Of a DNA stretch of 64,000 nucleotides, positions 38,614 through 47,185 are shown piece by piece. The DNA is from an uncultured Acidovorax sp. (GTDB lineage: Bacteria > Pseudomonadota > Gammaproteobacteria > Burkholderiales > Burkholderiaceae_C), in contig CAJYKV010000008.1 in NCBI GenBank assembly GCA_913774955.1, forward strand, positions 1-64,000. The letters run 5' to 3'. How positions within the stretch are numbered: the first letter of the stretch is position 1; each line of letters starts with the position of its first letter. The translations under genes and the position numbers were made by a program. Below the pieces are notes generated by a model that saw only the letters and a list, made by a program, of their open reading frames with translations, was not told the origin of the DNA and made no database searches.

Positions 38614-39753
38614 ATGCCCGCCATGATCTCTTCCCTCACCACTGAACGCTACATCGGACTCATGTCGGGCACGTCGCTCGACGGGGTGGATGGGGCGTTG
38701 GTGGAGTTCGCAGGGGATCGGCTGCGGGTGGTGGGATTCCAGTCGGCGCCGTTGCCGGAGGGGCTGCGGGCGGAGCTGCTGGCGTTGAACACGAGCGGGG
38801 CGGATGAGCTGCACCGGGCGGCGCTGGCGGGAAATGCGCTGTCGCGGGTCTATGCGGAGGTGGTCGCGCGGCTGCTCGGCGCAGCCCGGCTGGCGCCGGC
38901 GGACGTGCGCGCGATCGGGGCGCATGGGCAGACGGTGCGGCACCGGCCGGGGATGTTCGATGGCATGGGCTATACGCTGCAGTTGGGCAACCCCGCCCTG
39001 CTCGCGGAGCGCACGGGCATCGACGTGGTGGCGGATTTCCGCAGCCGCGACGTGGCGGCCGGCGGCCAGGGAGCGCCGCTGGTGCCGGCCTTCCACCAGG
39101 CCGTGTTCGGCCGCGCTGGCACGGCGGTGTGTGTGCTGAACATCGGCGGCATCGCCAACCTCAGCGTGCTCGGGGCGGACGGCGGCGTGCTGGGCTTCGA
39201 CTGCGGGCCGGGCAATGCGCTCATGGACCTGTGGTGCGACCGCCATACCGGCCGACCCTACGATGCCGACGGGGCCTGGGCGGCACGGGGGCGGGTCGTT
39301 CCGGAACTGCTGGAGCGCCTGCTGGCCGAACCCTACCTCCACCAGCCTCCGCCCAAGAGCACGGGGCGCGACCTTTTCCATGCCGACTGGCTGCAGGCCC
39401 ACCTGGGGGCGCTGCCCGGGCCCGCGCCCGCGCCGGTGGACGTGCAGGCCACGCTCACCGAGTTCACGGCCCGCGCCTGCGCGCTCGCCGCCAGGGCCCA
39501 CGGCCAGGGCGGCACGGAGCTGGCCGTCTGCGGCGGCGGCGCGCGCAACGGGCACCTGATGCGCCGGCTGGCCGCCCTGCTGCCGAATGTGCGCGTGCAT
39601 GCGACCGACGCGCTCGGACTGCCCTCCCAGCAGGTCGAAGCCGCTGCGTTCGCCTGGCTGGCGCGCCGCGCCCTGCAGCGCCTGCCCGGCAACCTGCCGC
39701 AGGTGACGGGCGCGGCGGGCCCGAGGGTGCTCGGCGCGCTGTATCCCGCCTGA
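38614..39753 (+). CDS. anmK: Anhydro-N-acetylmuramic acid kinase
   Basis: A 379-residue kinase that opens and phosphorylates 1,6-anhydroMurNAc released by cell-wall turnover, giving MurNAc-6-P. The N-terminus has YIGLMSGTSLDGVDGALVEF, then AIGAHGQTVRHRPG, ADFRSRDVAAGGQGAPLVPA with FH after it, LNIGGIANLSVLG and GFDCGPGNALMDLW. All are AnmK signatures of the ASKHA fold. It lies downstream of the M23 peptidase, beyond a repeat element, so coexpression is possible but not assured. A second ATG three codons in is also usable. Confidence 0.95.
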   Translation: MPAMISSLTTERYIGLMSGTSLDGVDGALVEFAGDRLRVVGFQSAPLPEGLRAELLALNTSGADELHRAALAGNALSRVYAEVVARLLGAARLAPADVRAIGAHGQTVRHRPGMFDGMGYTLQLGNPALLAERTGIDVVADFRSRDVAAGGQGAPLVPAFHQAVFGRAGTAVCVLNIGGIANLSVLGADGGVLGFDCGPGNALMDLWCDRHTGRPYDADGAWAARGRVVPELLERLLAEPYLHQPPPKSTGRDLFHADWLQAHLGALPGPAPAPVDVQATLTEFTARACALAARAHGQGGTELAVCGGGARNGHLMRRLAALLPNVRVHATDALGLPSQQVEAAAFAWLARRALQRLPGNLPQVTGAAGPRVLGALYPA

Positions 39754-39771
39754 CCTGACAGGTGCGCCAAG

Positions 39772-41223
39772 TCACCCCTGGCCCGACACCTCGGGCCCTT
39801 CCTTCGGCGGAGTCCGCGCCTCCCGTGGCAGTTGCCAGAACACGGCCGCCGACGCCACCGTGATGAAGCCCACAGTCATGAAGGTGGACTGGAACGCGTG
39901 CAGCACCGCGCCGGGCACCTGCGCGCCGCCGTAGGCCTGGCTCCACTCCGACAGCACCGCGCCGGCCACGGCCACGCCCAGGCTCATGGCCAGCATCTGC
40001 ACCATCGACAGCAGGCCGTTGCCGCTGCTGGCGCTCGCGCCGTCCAGGTCCTTCAGGGTGATGGTGTTCATCGCCGAGAACTGCAGCGAGTTCACGGCCC
40101 CGAACGCCGCCAGCTGCACCACCTGCCATGCCAGCGGCCAGGACGGATCGCGCAGCGCGAAACTGGCCATCACCAGCCCCAGCAGCACGGTGTTGGCGAC
40201 CAGGGTGTTGCGGTAGCCGTAGTGACGGATGAGCGGCGTCGCCGCCCGCTTGATGGCCATGCCGGCCAGGGCCGCGGGCAGCATCATCAGGCCGGCATGC
40301 AGCGGCGAATAGCCCAGCAGCAATTGCAGCGACACGGGAATCAGGAACGGCATCGCCCCGCTCCCCAGGCGGCAGAACAGGTTGCCCAGCAGCCCGACCG
40401 ACAGCGTGCGCACGCGGAACAGCTGCGGCGAATAGAGCGGCCGCTCGTGCCGCGCCGCATGCAGCCAGTACACGACCAGCGCCACCAGCCCGCCCACGCC
40501 CAGGGCCGCGGCACCGCCGCGTCCGACCACGCCGGCCGCCTCGATCGACAGCGAGATCGACACCATGCCGAAGGCCAGCAGCGCGTAGCCGGCGATGTCG
40601 AACCCGTCGATCTTCGGCGCCCGCAGGTTGGGCATGAACCGCGCGGTCGCCAGGAAGCCCGCCACGCCCACCGGCAGGTTGATGAGGAACACCCAGTGCC
40701 ACGACGCGCTCTGCACCAGCCAGCCGCCGAGCGTGGGGCCCAGCAGCGGGCCGATCAGCCCCGGGATGGCGACGAAGCTCATCGCCTCGAGGAATTCGCC
40801 TCGCGGGAAGGTGCGCAGCACCGCCAGCCGGCCCACGGGCAGCAGCAGCGCGCCGCCCAGCCCCTGCAGCACCCGGGCCGCCACCAGCTCGTTCAGGTGC
40901 CGCGCCGCCGCGCAGGCCAGCGAGCCCAGCGAGAACACCGCGATGGCGAACAGGAACACCTGGCGCGTGCCGAACCGGTCGGCCAGCCAGCCCGAGGCCG
41001 GGATCAGCATGGCCATGGTGAGCGAATAGGCGACGATCACCGACTGCATGCGCAGGGGGCTTTCGCCCAGGCTCGCCGCCATCGCCGGCAGCGCCGTGTT
41101 GACGATGGTCGCGTCCAGCGTCTGCATGAAGAACCCCACCGCCACGATCCACAGCAGGATGCGGCGGTCCGCGGGGGCCTGGGCCGGAGGCATGGGGAGT
41201 TCGGGGGAAGCGCTGGGCGGCAT
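39772..41223 (-). CDS. MFS multidrug exporter, DHA2 family
   Basis: A 483-residue transporter of the DHA2 (14-helix EmrB/HsrA/MdtD-like) family. Motif D1/A-type sequences are visible: FFMQTLDATIVNTALPAMAA and GWLADRFGTRQVFLFAIAVF, then VLQGLGGALLLPVGRLAVLR (motif B) and PTLGGWLVQSASWHWVFLIN with LPVG (motif C region). The likely role is proton-driven export of drugs or metabolites. The start at 41223 is 11 residues before a second ATG. It converges with anmK, and erpA lies upstream, separated by that gene's terminator. Confidence 0.92.
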   Translation of the reverse strand: MPPSASPELPMPPAQAPADRRILLWIVAVGFFMQTLDATIVNTALPAMAASLGESPLRMQSVIVAYSLTMAMLIPASGWLADRFGTRQVFLFAIAVFSLGSLACAAARHLNELVAARVLQGLGGALLLPVGRLAVLRTFPRGEFLEAMSFVAIPGLIGPLLGPTLGGWLVQSASWHWVFLINLPVGVAGFLATARFMPNLRAPKIDGFDIAGYALLAFGMVSISLSIEAAGVVGRGGAAALGVGGLVALVVYWLHAARHERPLYSPQLFRVRTLSVGLLGNLFCRLGSGAMPFLIPVSLQLLLGYSPLHAGLMMLPAALAGMAIKRAATPLIRHYGYRNTLVANTVLLGLVMASFALRDPSWPLAWQVVQLAAFGAVNSLQFSAMNTITLKDLDGASASSGNGLLSMVQMLAMSLGVAVAGAVLSEWSQAYGGAQVPGAVLHAFQSTFMTVGFITVASAAVFWQLPREARTPPKEGPEVSGQG

Positions 41224-41255
41224 GAAGGGGGGCGGAGGATGGTTCGGGAACGAAA

Positions 41256-41275
41256 AAGCCGCCCTCGGGCGGCTT
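41256..41275 (-). terminator. Rho-independent terminator of erpA
   Basis: AAGCCGCC-CTCG-GGCGGCTT is a perfect 8-bp-arm hairpin. On the minus strand it is followed by TTT, so it reads as an intrinsic terminator 20 bp after the erpA stop codon. Confidence 0.85.
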
Positions 41276-41294
41276 GGATCGCGTCAGCGGCGCA

Positions 41295-41660
41295 TCAGGT
41301 CGAGAAGCTCGATCCGCAACCGCAGGTGGTGGTGGCGTTCGGATTCTTGATCACGAACTGCGCGCCCTGCAGGTCTTCCTTGTAGTCGATCTCGGCGCCG
41401 ACCAGGTACTGGTAGCTCATGGCATCGATGAGCAGCGACACACCGTTCTTGGTCATGGTGGTGTCGTCCTCGTTCGTGATCTCGTCGAACGTGAAGCCGT
41501 ACTGGAAGCCCGAGCAGCCGCCGCCCTGCACGAAGACGCGCAGCTTCAGGTCGGGATTGCCCTCCTCGGCGATCAGGTCGGCCACTTTCGCGGCTGCGCT
41601 GTCGGTGAAGACGATGGGGGCGGGCATTTCGGTCTGTACGTTCTCGGCTACTGCGCTCAT
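41295..41660 (-). CDS. erpA: Iron-sulfur cluster insertion protein ErpA
   Basis: A 121-residue A-type Fe-S carrier. Three conserved Cys are present: [13 protein letters not shown] (near 50) and [10 protein letters not shown] at the C-terminus, with [20 protein letters not shown] at the start of the domain. ErpA hands Fe-S clusters to apoproteins of central metabolism and isoprenoid synthesis. GGAGAA precedes the ATG at 41660. A terminator follows the stop. Bactofilin lies 65 bp upstream on the same strand. Confidence 0.96.
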   Translation of the reverse strand: MSAVAENVQTEMPAPIVFTDSAAAKVADLIAEEGNPDLKLRVFVQGGGCSGFQYGFTFDEITNEDDTTMTKNGVSLLIDAMSYQYLVGAEIDYKEDLQGAQFVIKNPNATTTCGCGSSFST

Positions 41661-41725
41661 GGGGTGTTCTCCGGTTGAAGGAGGAATTGGCCTTCGATGG
41701 TACTGCAACGGCGTTTTCGCGACCC

Positions 41726-42127
41726 TCAACCGGCTTTTGACGCCAATTTGAGTGTGGGCTTTTCCTCGATGAGCACCGTGGTCGGGCTCATCTGGCCGGC
41801 GATGGTGGCTCCCTGGTGCATCTCCAGCGCCTTGTAGTGCACGTTGCCGGTGATCCGGGCCTTGGGCTGCAGTTCCAGCAGCTCGGCCGCATGCACCGGG
41901 CCGACCACCGTGCCGTTGATGATCACGTGGGCGGCATGCACCGCACCTTCCACCCGCGCCGATTCGGACACGACGAGGATCGTGGGATGCTCGCCATCCT
42001 GCGCGCGCACGTCGCCCGCCACCTCGCCGTCGATGCGCAGGCCCTCGGCGAAGACGACCTCGCCGTTGATGCGGGTGCCATGCGCGATGAGGCTCTTGAT
42101 GGGCGGCTGCTTCTTGCGGGAAAACAT
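41726..42127 (-). CDS. Bactofilin family cytoskeletal protein
   Basis: A 133-residue bactofilin (DUF583). A short basic N-terminus ([20 protein letters not shown]) precedes a right-handed beta-helix core with repeating turns such as [40 protein letters not shown] and [20 protein letters not shown]. Bactofilins polymerise without nucleotide and organise cell-wall enzymes. The ATG at 42127 gives the standard length. It lies between DUF6776 and erpA on the same strand. Confidence 0.93.
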   Translation of the reverse strand: MFSRKKQPPIKSLIAHGTRINGEVVFAEGLRIDGEVAGDVRAQDGEHPTILVVSESARVEGAVHAAHVIINGTVVGPVHAAELLELQPKARITGNVHYKALEMHQGATIAGQMSPTTVLIEEKPTLKLASKAG

Positions 42128-42194
42128 GGCGGAAATCTCCTTGCGGCATGGCCGGAGGGGCCTCGCCGGGACGGCAGGCGCGCCGGGACCCACC

Positions 42195-42905
42195 TCACTC
42201 CACTGAGAAGTGCTGGACGGCGCGCACCGCGCTCCCCTCCAGAACCCGCGCGGTCACGGTTTTTACCACGGCATTCGCCGGGATCTCCGACACCCCCTCG
42301 ACGCGCCGGTAGTGCTCGAACTGCAGCGCCTGCCCGCCGCCGGGCAGCGGCTGCGTCCAGGGCCGACCGTCCCGGGTCCCTTCGACGAGCAGTTCCAGCC
42401 GGCCCTTGAATTCGGGGGCGTTGCGCACGGGCTGGATCACCAGCACCTGCCAGCGCAGTTGTCCGGCGCCGATGGACTCGGCCTGCAGCCCGCGGATGCT
42501 GACGCCCTCCGCCCGGGCCGCCGGGATCAGCTTCTCGAAGAAGCCCAGGTCGTCGCGCAGCGTCCGGTTGTCCGCCTCGAGCTGGCGCACCCGCGCCGTC
42601 ACCCGCTCCAGGGCCGCGCGCTCGGCGGTGAGCAATGAACCCTCGGCGCTGGAGGCATCGGCGCGCACGCGCGTCTCTTCGCGCAGCCGGGCCACCTCCT
42701 GCCGCAGCGCCACCAGTTCGTCCCGCGACCGGGAATCCAGCCCCGCGATGCTCTTGCCGAATTCGAAGGCCCAGAGGGCGATGGCCGCGCACAGGCCGAA
42801 GACCACGGCCAGCACCATCCAGCGCAGTGGCCAGGGCATGGCACTGCGGATGGCCACGCGCGGGGCGCTCACCGTGAGCCGGCGGCGCAGCAGCTTGAGT
42901 CGCAT
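42195..42905 (-). CDS. DUF6776 family membrane coiled-coil protein
   Basis: A 236-residue protein. One membrane helix (WMVLAVVFGLCAAIALWAFE, about 29-48) is followed by a coiled coil (about 58-120; LVALRQEVARLREETRVRAD, RVRQLEADNRTLRDDLGFFE) and a C-terminal beta-rich domain (GQLRWQVLVIQPVRNAPEFK with GRLELLVEG). This matches the DUF6776 family. It has no known function, and cotranscription with bactofilin, 67 bp downstream, suggests an envelope or cytoskeletal role, by inference. Confidence 0.8.
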   Translation of the reverse strand: MRLKLLRRRLTVSAPRVAIRSAMPWPLRWMVLAVVFGLCAAIALWAFEFGKSIAGLDSRSRDELVALRQEVARLREETRVRADASSAEGSLLTAERAALERVTARVRQLEADNRTLRDDLGFFEKLIPAARAEGVSIRGLQAESIGAGQLRWQVLVIQPVRNAPEFKGRLELLVEGTRDGRPWTQPLPGGGQALQFEHYRRVEGVSEIPANAVVKTVTARVLEGSAVRAVQHFSVE

Positions 42906-42950
42906 GTACCTGGTCCCTTCCGTTCCATGAAAAGCGGTCGTCCCAAAGCA

Positions 42951-42976
42951 AAAAACCGCCAATGATGGCGGTTTTT
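42951..42976. terminator. Bidirectional intrinsic terminator after rpsI
   Basis: AAAAACCGCC-AATGAT-GGCGGTTTTT is a perfect 10-bp-arm hairpin flanked by A and T runs on both strands. It lies 57 bp after the rpsI stop and 45 bp before the DUF6776 start, so it closes the rplM-rpsI operon. Confidence 0.92.
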
Positions 42977-43033
42977 CGTGGCGGGAGCACTCCTTTGGGA
43001 GAACCCCCGGCCGGGTGCAGCAGGAAGCGGAGA

Positions 43034-43426
43034 TTAACGCTTCGAGAACTGCTTGGCGCGGCGTGCGGAGTGCAGACCGACCTTCTTACGCTCGACTTCA
43101 CGGGCGTCGCGCGTCACGAAGCCGGCTTGGCTCAGTGCGGGCTTCAGCGCTGCGTCGTAGTCGATCAGGGCGCGGGTGATGCCGTGGCGGGTGGCGCCGG
43201 CCTGGCCGGACTCACCGCCGCCGTGCACGTTGACCTGGATGTCGAAGGTCTCGACATGGTTGGTCAGCACGAGCGGCTGCTTGGCGATCATGATGGAGGT
43301 TTCGCGGCCGAAGTACTGCTGAATGTCTTTGCCATTCACAGTGATCTTGCCGGAACCCTTCTTCAGAAACACGCGGGCGACGCTGGACTTGCGACGGCCG
43401 GTGCCATTGTTCCATTCACCAATCAT
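43034..43426 (-). CDS. rpsI: 30S ribosomal protein S9
   Basis: A 130-residue S9, starting [20 protein letters not shown] and ending [12 protein letters not shown], where the basic C-terminal tail reaches the P site of the ribosome. [19 protein letters not shown] is the family core. It follows rplM by 9 bp, the near-universal rplM-rpsI operon. An intrinsic terminator lies just downstream. Confidence 0.98.
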   Translation of the reverse strand: MIGEWNNGTGRRKSSVARVFLKKGSGKITVNGKDIQQYFGRETSIMIAKQPLVLTNHVETFDIQVNVHGGGESGQAGATRHGITRALIDYDAALKPALSQAGFVTRDAREVERKKVGLHSARRAKQFSKR

Positions 43427-43435
43427 GTCGGCTCC

Positions 43436-43864
43436 TTAGATTTCCAGCGCCTTGGGCTGCTGAGCGGTGTGCGGATGTTCCGCGCCGCCGTAGACCTTGA
43501 GCTTCTTGATCATGGCGTAGCCCAGGGGGCCCTTGGGCAGCATGCCCTTGACGGCCTTCTCGAGTGCGCGGCCGGGGTGCTTGGCCTGCAGGTCGCGGAA
43601 GTTCGTCGCCGTGATGCCACCGGGATAGCCGGAGTGGCGGTAGTACACCTTGTCCAGGGACTTGGTGCCGGTGACCTTGAGCTTGGAGGCGTTGATGATG
43701 ACGATGAAATCGCCGGTATCGACGTGAGGCGTGTAAATGGCCTTGTGTTTGCCGCGCAGACGGAGAGCAACTTCGCTGGCTACTCGTCCGAGGACCTTGT
43801 CGGTCGCGTCAATCACAAACCACTCGTGCACGACCTCAGCGGGCTTTGCGCTGAAAGTGGACAT
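43436..43864 (-). CDS. rplM: 50S ribosomal protein L13
   Basis: A 142-residue L13, the standard length with the start [20 protein letters not shown] at 43864. It has [40 protein letters not shown] and [20 protein letters not shown]. It is an early assembly protein of the large subunit. Its leader is about 120 nt long from a strong promoter, leaving room for L13 autoregulation as known in E. coli, though I cannot confirm the structure here. Confidence 0.98.
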
Positions 43865-43991
43865 GAGTTTTCTCTTCACAAAAAGAGGGTTTGGCGGTCC
43901 TTTTCCACGGTCGGTGCTTCTCTGGATGGAAGCCTCTTAGGTGGGATGCATGCCTCGCCGCGGGACCTGGGAATTCGCTGCGAAGCCCGCC

Positions 43992-44021
43992 ATTATATGA
44001 AATCCGGGACGCATCTGGCAA
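43992..44021 (-). promoter_or_regulatory. rplM-rpsI promoter
   Basis: On the minus strand TTGCCA (44021-44016) and TATAAT (43997-43992) are spaced 18 bp. The -10 is a perfect consensus hexamer. It lies between the stop of the upstream kinase gene and rplM, 128 bp before the rplM start. Confidence 0.75.
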
Positions 44022-44028
44022 CCCGGGC

Positions 44029-46017
44029 TTATTGCGGCTGCAGCTGGCGGCGGCGCTCCTCGGCTTCGAGGCGACGGCGGTTCTCGACGCAGAGCGGGTG
44101 GTTCGCCACGGCGGGCCGCTGGCATTCCTGGTGGATGCACATCGGACGGGCCAGGAACCCCGAATCGGCGCAGGCCTCGTCCGGGCCGATGACGCGGGGC
44201 GCGGGCCGTGCGGCGACGGCGGGGGCCGGCGCGGCAGGCACGGGCGCCGGCGCCGGAACCACCACGGCCTCGGAGGCCTTGCGGACCGGCGGGCGCGGCG
44301 GCGGTTTCGGCGCGGAGGCCACGACGAAGGCGGGCGACACCGCAGCGGCCCGGGAGGCCGCGGCCGCCGCAGCCGCTGCTGCCGCGCTGGCGGGCGCCTC
44401 CGGCTCCGCCGGTACCGCCGTGGAGGCCGCCGCAGCAGGCTCGGAGGCGGAGACGGCGGCCGCCATGGCCACGGGCACCGCCACCGGCTCGGCCCGCTCC
44501 GTGATGATTTCGTTCTCGGGCGTGTGCGGGACGGCCACGGGCTGCGCGCCCAGGTGCATCCCCCACCACACTCCGCCCGCAGCCACCGCCAGCACCGCGG
44601 CGGCCGCGCCGGCCCACACGCCGAGCCGGCGCGCGGCCGGCACCGCTGCCGGCACCGCTGCCGGCACGCCGTCCGGGCCGCTGCCCGGCGCAGCGCCTTG
44701 GGGCGCCTGCGGCGCGGCCTGCAGGACGGTCGACTCGAACGCCGAATCCCCGGCGTCGGGCAGGCTGTCGAGGAACACCGTGGCTTCCGCGGCGGCCGTG
44801 GGGGCGGGCACCGGCGTGCGCGCGGTCGCGGGGACCGGAGCCGACACGGGCGCCGGTGCGGCGGTGCGACGCACCACGGTGGTGGGGGCCGGGGGGGCGT
44901 CCATCAGCGGCAGGGCCGCGGCCATCGGCTCCGGCATGGAGAGGCCCGACATCGGCGCCGGAACGGACGTGATGTCGATCATCGGCACGGCGACGCCCGC
45001 ACCGCGGCGGTCGGCGGGCTCCACCCAGTTGTCCCCGAGCTCGGCACGGAAGTCGAACTGCTCCATGCCCTCCGGAGGCACGGCCATCTCCATGGCGGCC
45101 AGGAATTCGTCGATGCTCTGTGGCCGGTCCTGGGGCTGCAGGGCCAGTGCCTGCGAGATCGCGGCGATGAAGGGCGGCGAATAATCGACGCCGAACTGCT
45201 TGCGCACCGTGCGGGCCACCCGCGGGAAGGGCACCATGCGGTCGCGGATGGCGCGCAGCGTCGCGGGCAGCGGGGTGTCGTTGCAGAGGCAGCCGTGCAC
45301 CACCGCGCCCACCGAGTACAGATCGCTCCACGGGCCCTGCCGCAGGTCGTTGCCTTCGTCGTTGTACTGCTCGATCGGTGCGTAGTTGACCTTGAGCACG
45401 GCCGTCAGCCGGTGCGAGTGGTCGGTGATGGCGTGGCGGGCGGCGCCCAGGTCCAGCAGCACGGGGGCCCCCGTGTCCTGCAGGAAGATGTTGTCGGGCG
45501 AGATGTCGCGGTGCAGCGTGTGGCCGTCGTGCAGCACGCGCAGCGCCCCGAGGATGGACCAGAGCACCTTGCGCAGCCAGGCCTCCGGCGGCGGCGTGCG
45601 CATGTGGGCGCGCGCCTGCTTGAGCGTCATGCCGCCGTAGAGCGGCATGACCATGTAGGCCGTCTGGTTCGCCTCCCAGAAGCGGAACACCTTCACCAGG
45701 GAGGGATGGTCGAATTGCGCCAGCAGCCGCGCCTCGGCGACGAAGGATGCCAGCCCCGCCTGGAACGACTGCTCGTGCGACGAGGAGCGCACCCAGAGCG
45801 ACTGGCCCTGCGCCCGGGCGGCGAGCGCCGTGGGCATGTACTCCTTGATCGCGACGAACCTGCGCAGCGAATGGTCGAACGCCTTGTAGACCATGCCGAA
45901 GCCGCCGACGCCGAGCAGCGAGATCACCTCGAATTCGCCCAGGCGGGAGCCCGACGGCAGGGCGTCCACGTGGTGCGCGTCGCTCTGGATTTCGGTGGCG
46001 GAGGTGGGAACGGACAT
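44029..46017 (-). CDS. Membrane Ser/Thr protein kinase (Hanks type)
   Basis: A 662-residue protein. The kinase domain (about 27-295) has the glycine loop LLGVGGFGMVYKAF, Lys58 in RFVAIKEYMP, the catalytic loop LHRDISPDNIFLQ and the metal loop DLGAARHAI, with the Mg ligand Asp-Leu-Gly in place of DFG. A long low-complexity Ala/Pro linker follows, then one helix (about 463-485, VWAGAAAAVLAVAAGGVWWG) and an Ala/Pro-rich outer part ending in a Cys-containing segment with FLARPMCIHQECQRPAV. It stands alone between rlmJ and rplM, without a paired phosphatase. The start MSVPTSATEI at 46017 was preferred over an upstream ATG. Confidence 0.9.
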   Translation of the reverse strand: MSVPTSATEIQSDAHHVDALPSGSRLGEFEVISLLGVGGFGMVYKAFDHSLRRFVAIKEYMPTALAARAQGQSLWVRSSSHEQSFQAGLASFVAEARLLAQFDHPSLVKVFRFWEANQTAYMVMPLYGGMTLKQARAHMRTPPPEAWLRKVLWSILGALRVLHDGHTLHRDISPDNIFLQDTGAPVLLDLGAARHAITDHSHRLTAVLKVNYAPIEQYNDEGNDLRQGPWSDLYSVGAVVHGCLCNDTPLPATLRAIRDRMVPFPRVARTVRKQFGVDYSPPFIAAISQALALQPQDRPQSIDEFLAAMEMAVPPEGMEQFDFRAELGDNWVEPADRRGAGVAVPMIDITSVPAPMSGLSMPEPMAAALPLMDAPPAPTTVVRRTAAPAPVSAPVPATARTPVPAPTAAAEATVFLDSLPDAGDSAFESTVLQAAPQAPQGAAPGSGPDGVPAAVPAAVPAARRLGVWAGAAAAVLAVAAGGVWWGMHLGAQPVAVPHTPENEIITERAEPVAVPVAMAAAVSASEPAAAASTAVPAEPEAPASAAAAAAAAAASRAAAVSPAFVVASAPKPPPRPPVRKASEAVVVPAPAPVPAAPAPAVAARPAPRVIGPDEACADSGFLARPMCIHQECQRPAVANHPLCVENRRRLEAEERRRQLQPQ

Positions 46018-46182
46018 AGGAGGAGGCAAGAATCCAGGGGGCCGGCCGCCCGCGAAACAGGCGGCGCGGAGGCGGCAATGGCCGCCATCATGCAGCAAGC
46101 CGGCCCGGGACGGGGGACAAAGCGCGTTCCGGACGGCCCCGCCGGGTGGTATCGCCCGGCAGGCTGGTTACCATCGGGGCCT

Positions 46183-47082
46183 ATGTTCAGCTATCGCCAC
46201 GCCTTCCATGCGGGCAACCATGCCGACGTGCTCAAGCACACGGTATTGATCGCCATCCTGCAACACCTGACGCAGAAAGACGCCGCGCTCGCCGTATTGG
46301 ACACCCATGCGGGTGCCGGGCTCTTCCGCCTGGACGGCGACTACGCGGCCACCAGCGGCGAGGCGGCCGACGGCATCCTGCGCCTGCTGCCCGCCGCGCT
46401 GCCGAAAGGCACCGAACTCGCGCCCGCGCTGCAGGCCTACGTCGATCTGGTGCAGGCATTCAACAGCGGCTCCGCCGCCAAGGTGTACCCGGGATCGCCG
46501 TTCATCGCGCACCGGCTGCTGCGCGGGCACGACCGGCTGAAGCTGTTCGAACTGCATCCCACGGACATGCGCTCGCTGGCGGGCAACATCGCCCAGCTCG
46601 ACGCGGGCCGCCAGGTCGCGGTGCTGCACGAGGACGGCTTCGAAGGCATCCGCAAGTTCCTGCCGCCGCCCTCGCGGCGCGGGCTGGTGCTGTGCGACCC
46701 GAGCTACGAGATCAAGACCGACTACGGCCGGGTGCTGGACATGGTGACGGAAGCGCTCAGGCGCTTCGCCACGGGCACTTACGCCGTGTGGTATCCCATC
46801 ATTCCCCGGCCCGAGGCGCACGATCTGCCGCGCCGTATGAAGACGCTCGCCACCCGCGCGGGCAAGCCCTGGCTGCACGCCACGCTCACCGTGAAATCCA
46901 GCCGTATCACGACGGACACGGACGGCACGCAGCGGCGGCCGGGCCTTCCCGCCAGCGGCATGTTCGTGATCAACCCGCCCCACACGCTGAAGGCCGCGCT
47001 CAAGCCCGCGCTGCCCCAGATGGCGGAGCTGCTGGCACAGGACCCGCAGCACGCGGCGCACAGCCTCGAATCGGGCGGCTGA
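46183..47082 (+). CDS. rlmJ: 23S rRNA A2030 N6-methyltransferase RlmJ
   Basis: A 299-residue methyltransferase of the RlmJ (DUF519) family: starts MFSYRHAFHAGNHADVLKHT, then DTHAGAGLFRLDG (SAM loop), FELHPTDMRSL and the catalytic motif VLCDPSYEIKTDY. That motif reads DPSY rather than the usual DPPY. RlmJ methylates A2030 of 23S rRNA. The ATG at 46183 follows TTACCAT by 8 bases, and no Shine-Dalgarno is present, so the transcript may be leaderless. It is divergent from the kinase gene. Confidence 0.95.
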   Translation: MFSYRHAFHAGNHADVLKHTVLIAILQHLTQKDAALAVLDTHAGAGLFRLDGDYAATSGEAADGILRLLPAALPKGTELAPALQAYVDLVQAFNSGSAAKVYPGSPFIAHRLLRGHDRLKLFELHPTDMRSLAGNIAQLDAGRQVAVLHEDGFEGIRKFLPPPSRRGLVLCDPSYEIKTDYGRVLDMVTEALRRFATGTYAVWYPIIPRPEAHDLPRRMKTLATRAGKPWLHATLTVKSSRITTDTDGTQRRPGLPASGMFVINPPHTLKAALKPALPQMAELLAQDPQHAAHSLESGG

Positions 47083-47100
47083 GCCGCAGCGCCCTCCCCC

Positions 47101-47126
47101 GACGCACCGCCACAAGGCAGTGCGTC
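47101..47126 (+). terminator. Hairpin after rlmJ
   Basis: GACGCAC and GTGCGTC pair as 7 bp, and inner GCC-ACAA-GGC extends the stem, 18 bp after the rlmJ stop. No strong T-run follows, so it may be a stabilising structure as much as a terminator. Confidence 0.5.
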
Positions 47127-47161
47127 TCACGCGGAGCCGGCAAAAAGTCTTTTGAGCAGAC

Positions 47162-47185
47162 GGCGTCGGTCAGTCTCCCGACGCC
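47162..47185 (-). terminator. Terminator overlapping the rlpA stop
   Basis: GGCGTCGG and CCGACGCC form a perfect 8-bp stem that spans the end of rlpA. On the minus strand a T-rich stretch (AAAAGACTTTTT) follows about 11 bases later, which fits an intrinsic terminator. Confidence 0.5.

Noticed and set aside
43891-46182. Extension of rlmJ upstream by about 760 codons
   Set aside because: That stretch is antisense to the Ser/Thr kinase; the RlmJ family begins MFSYRHAFH at 46183.
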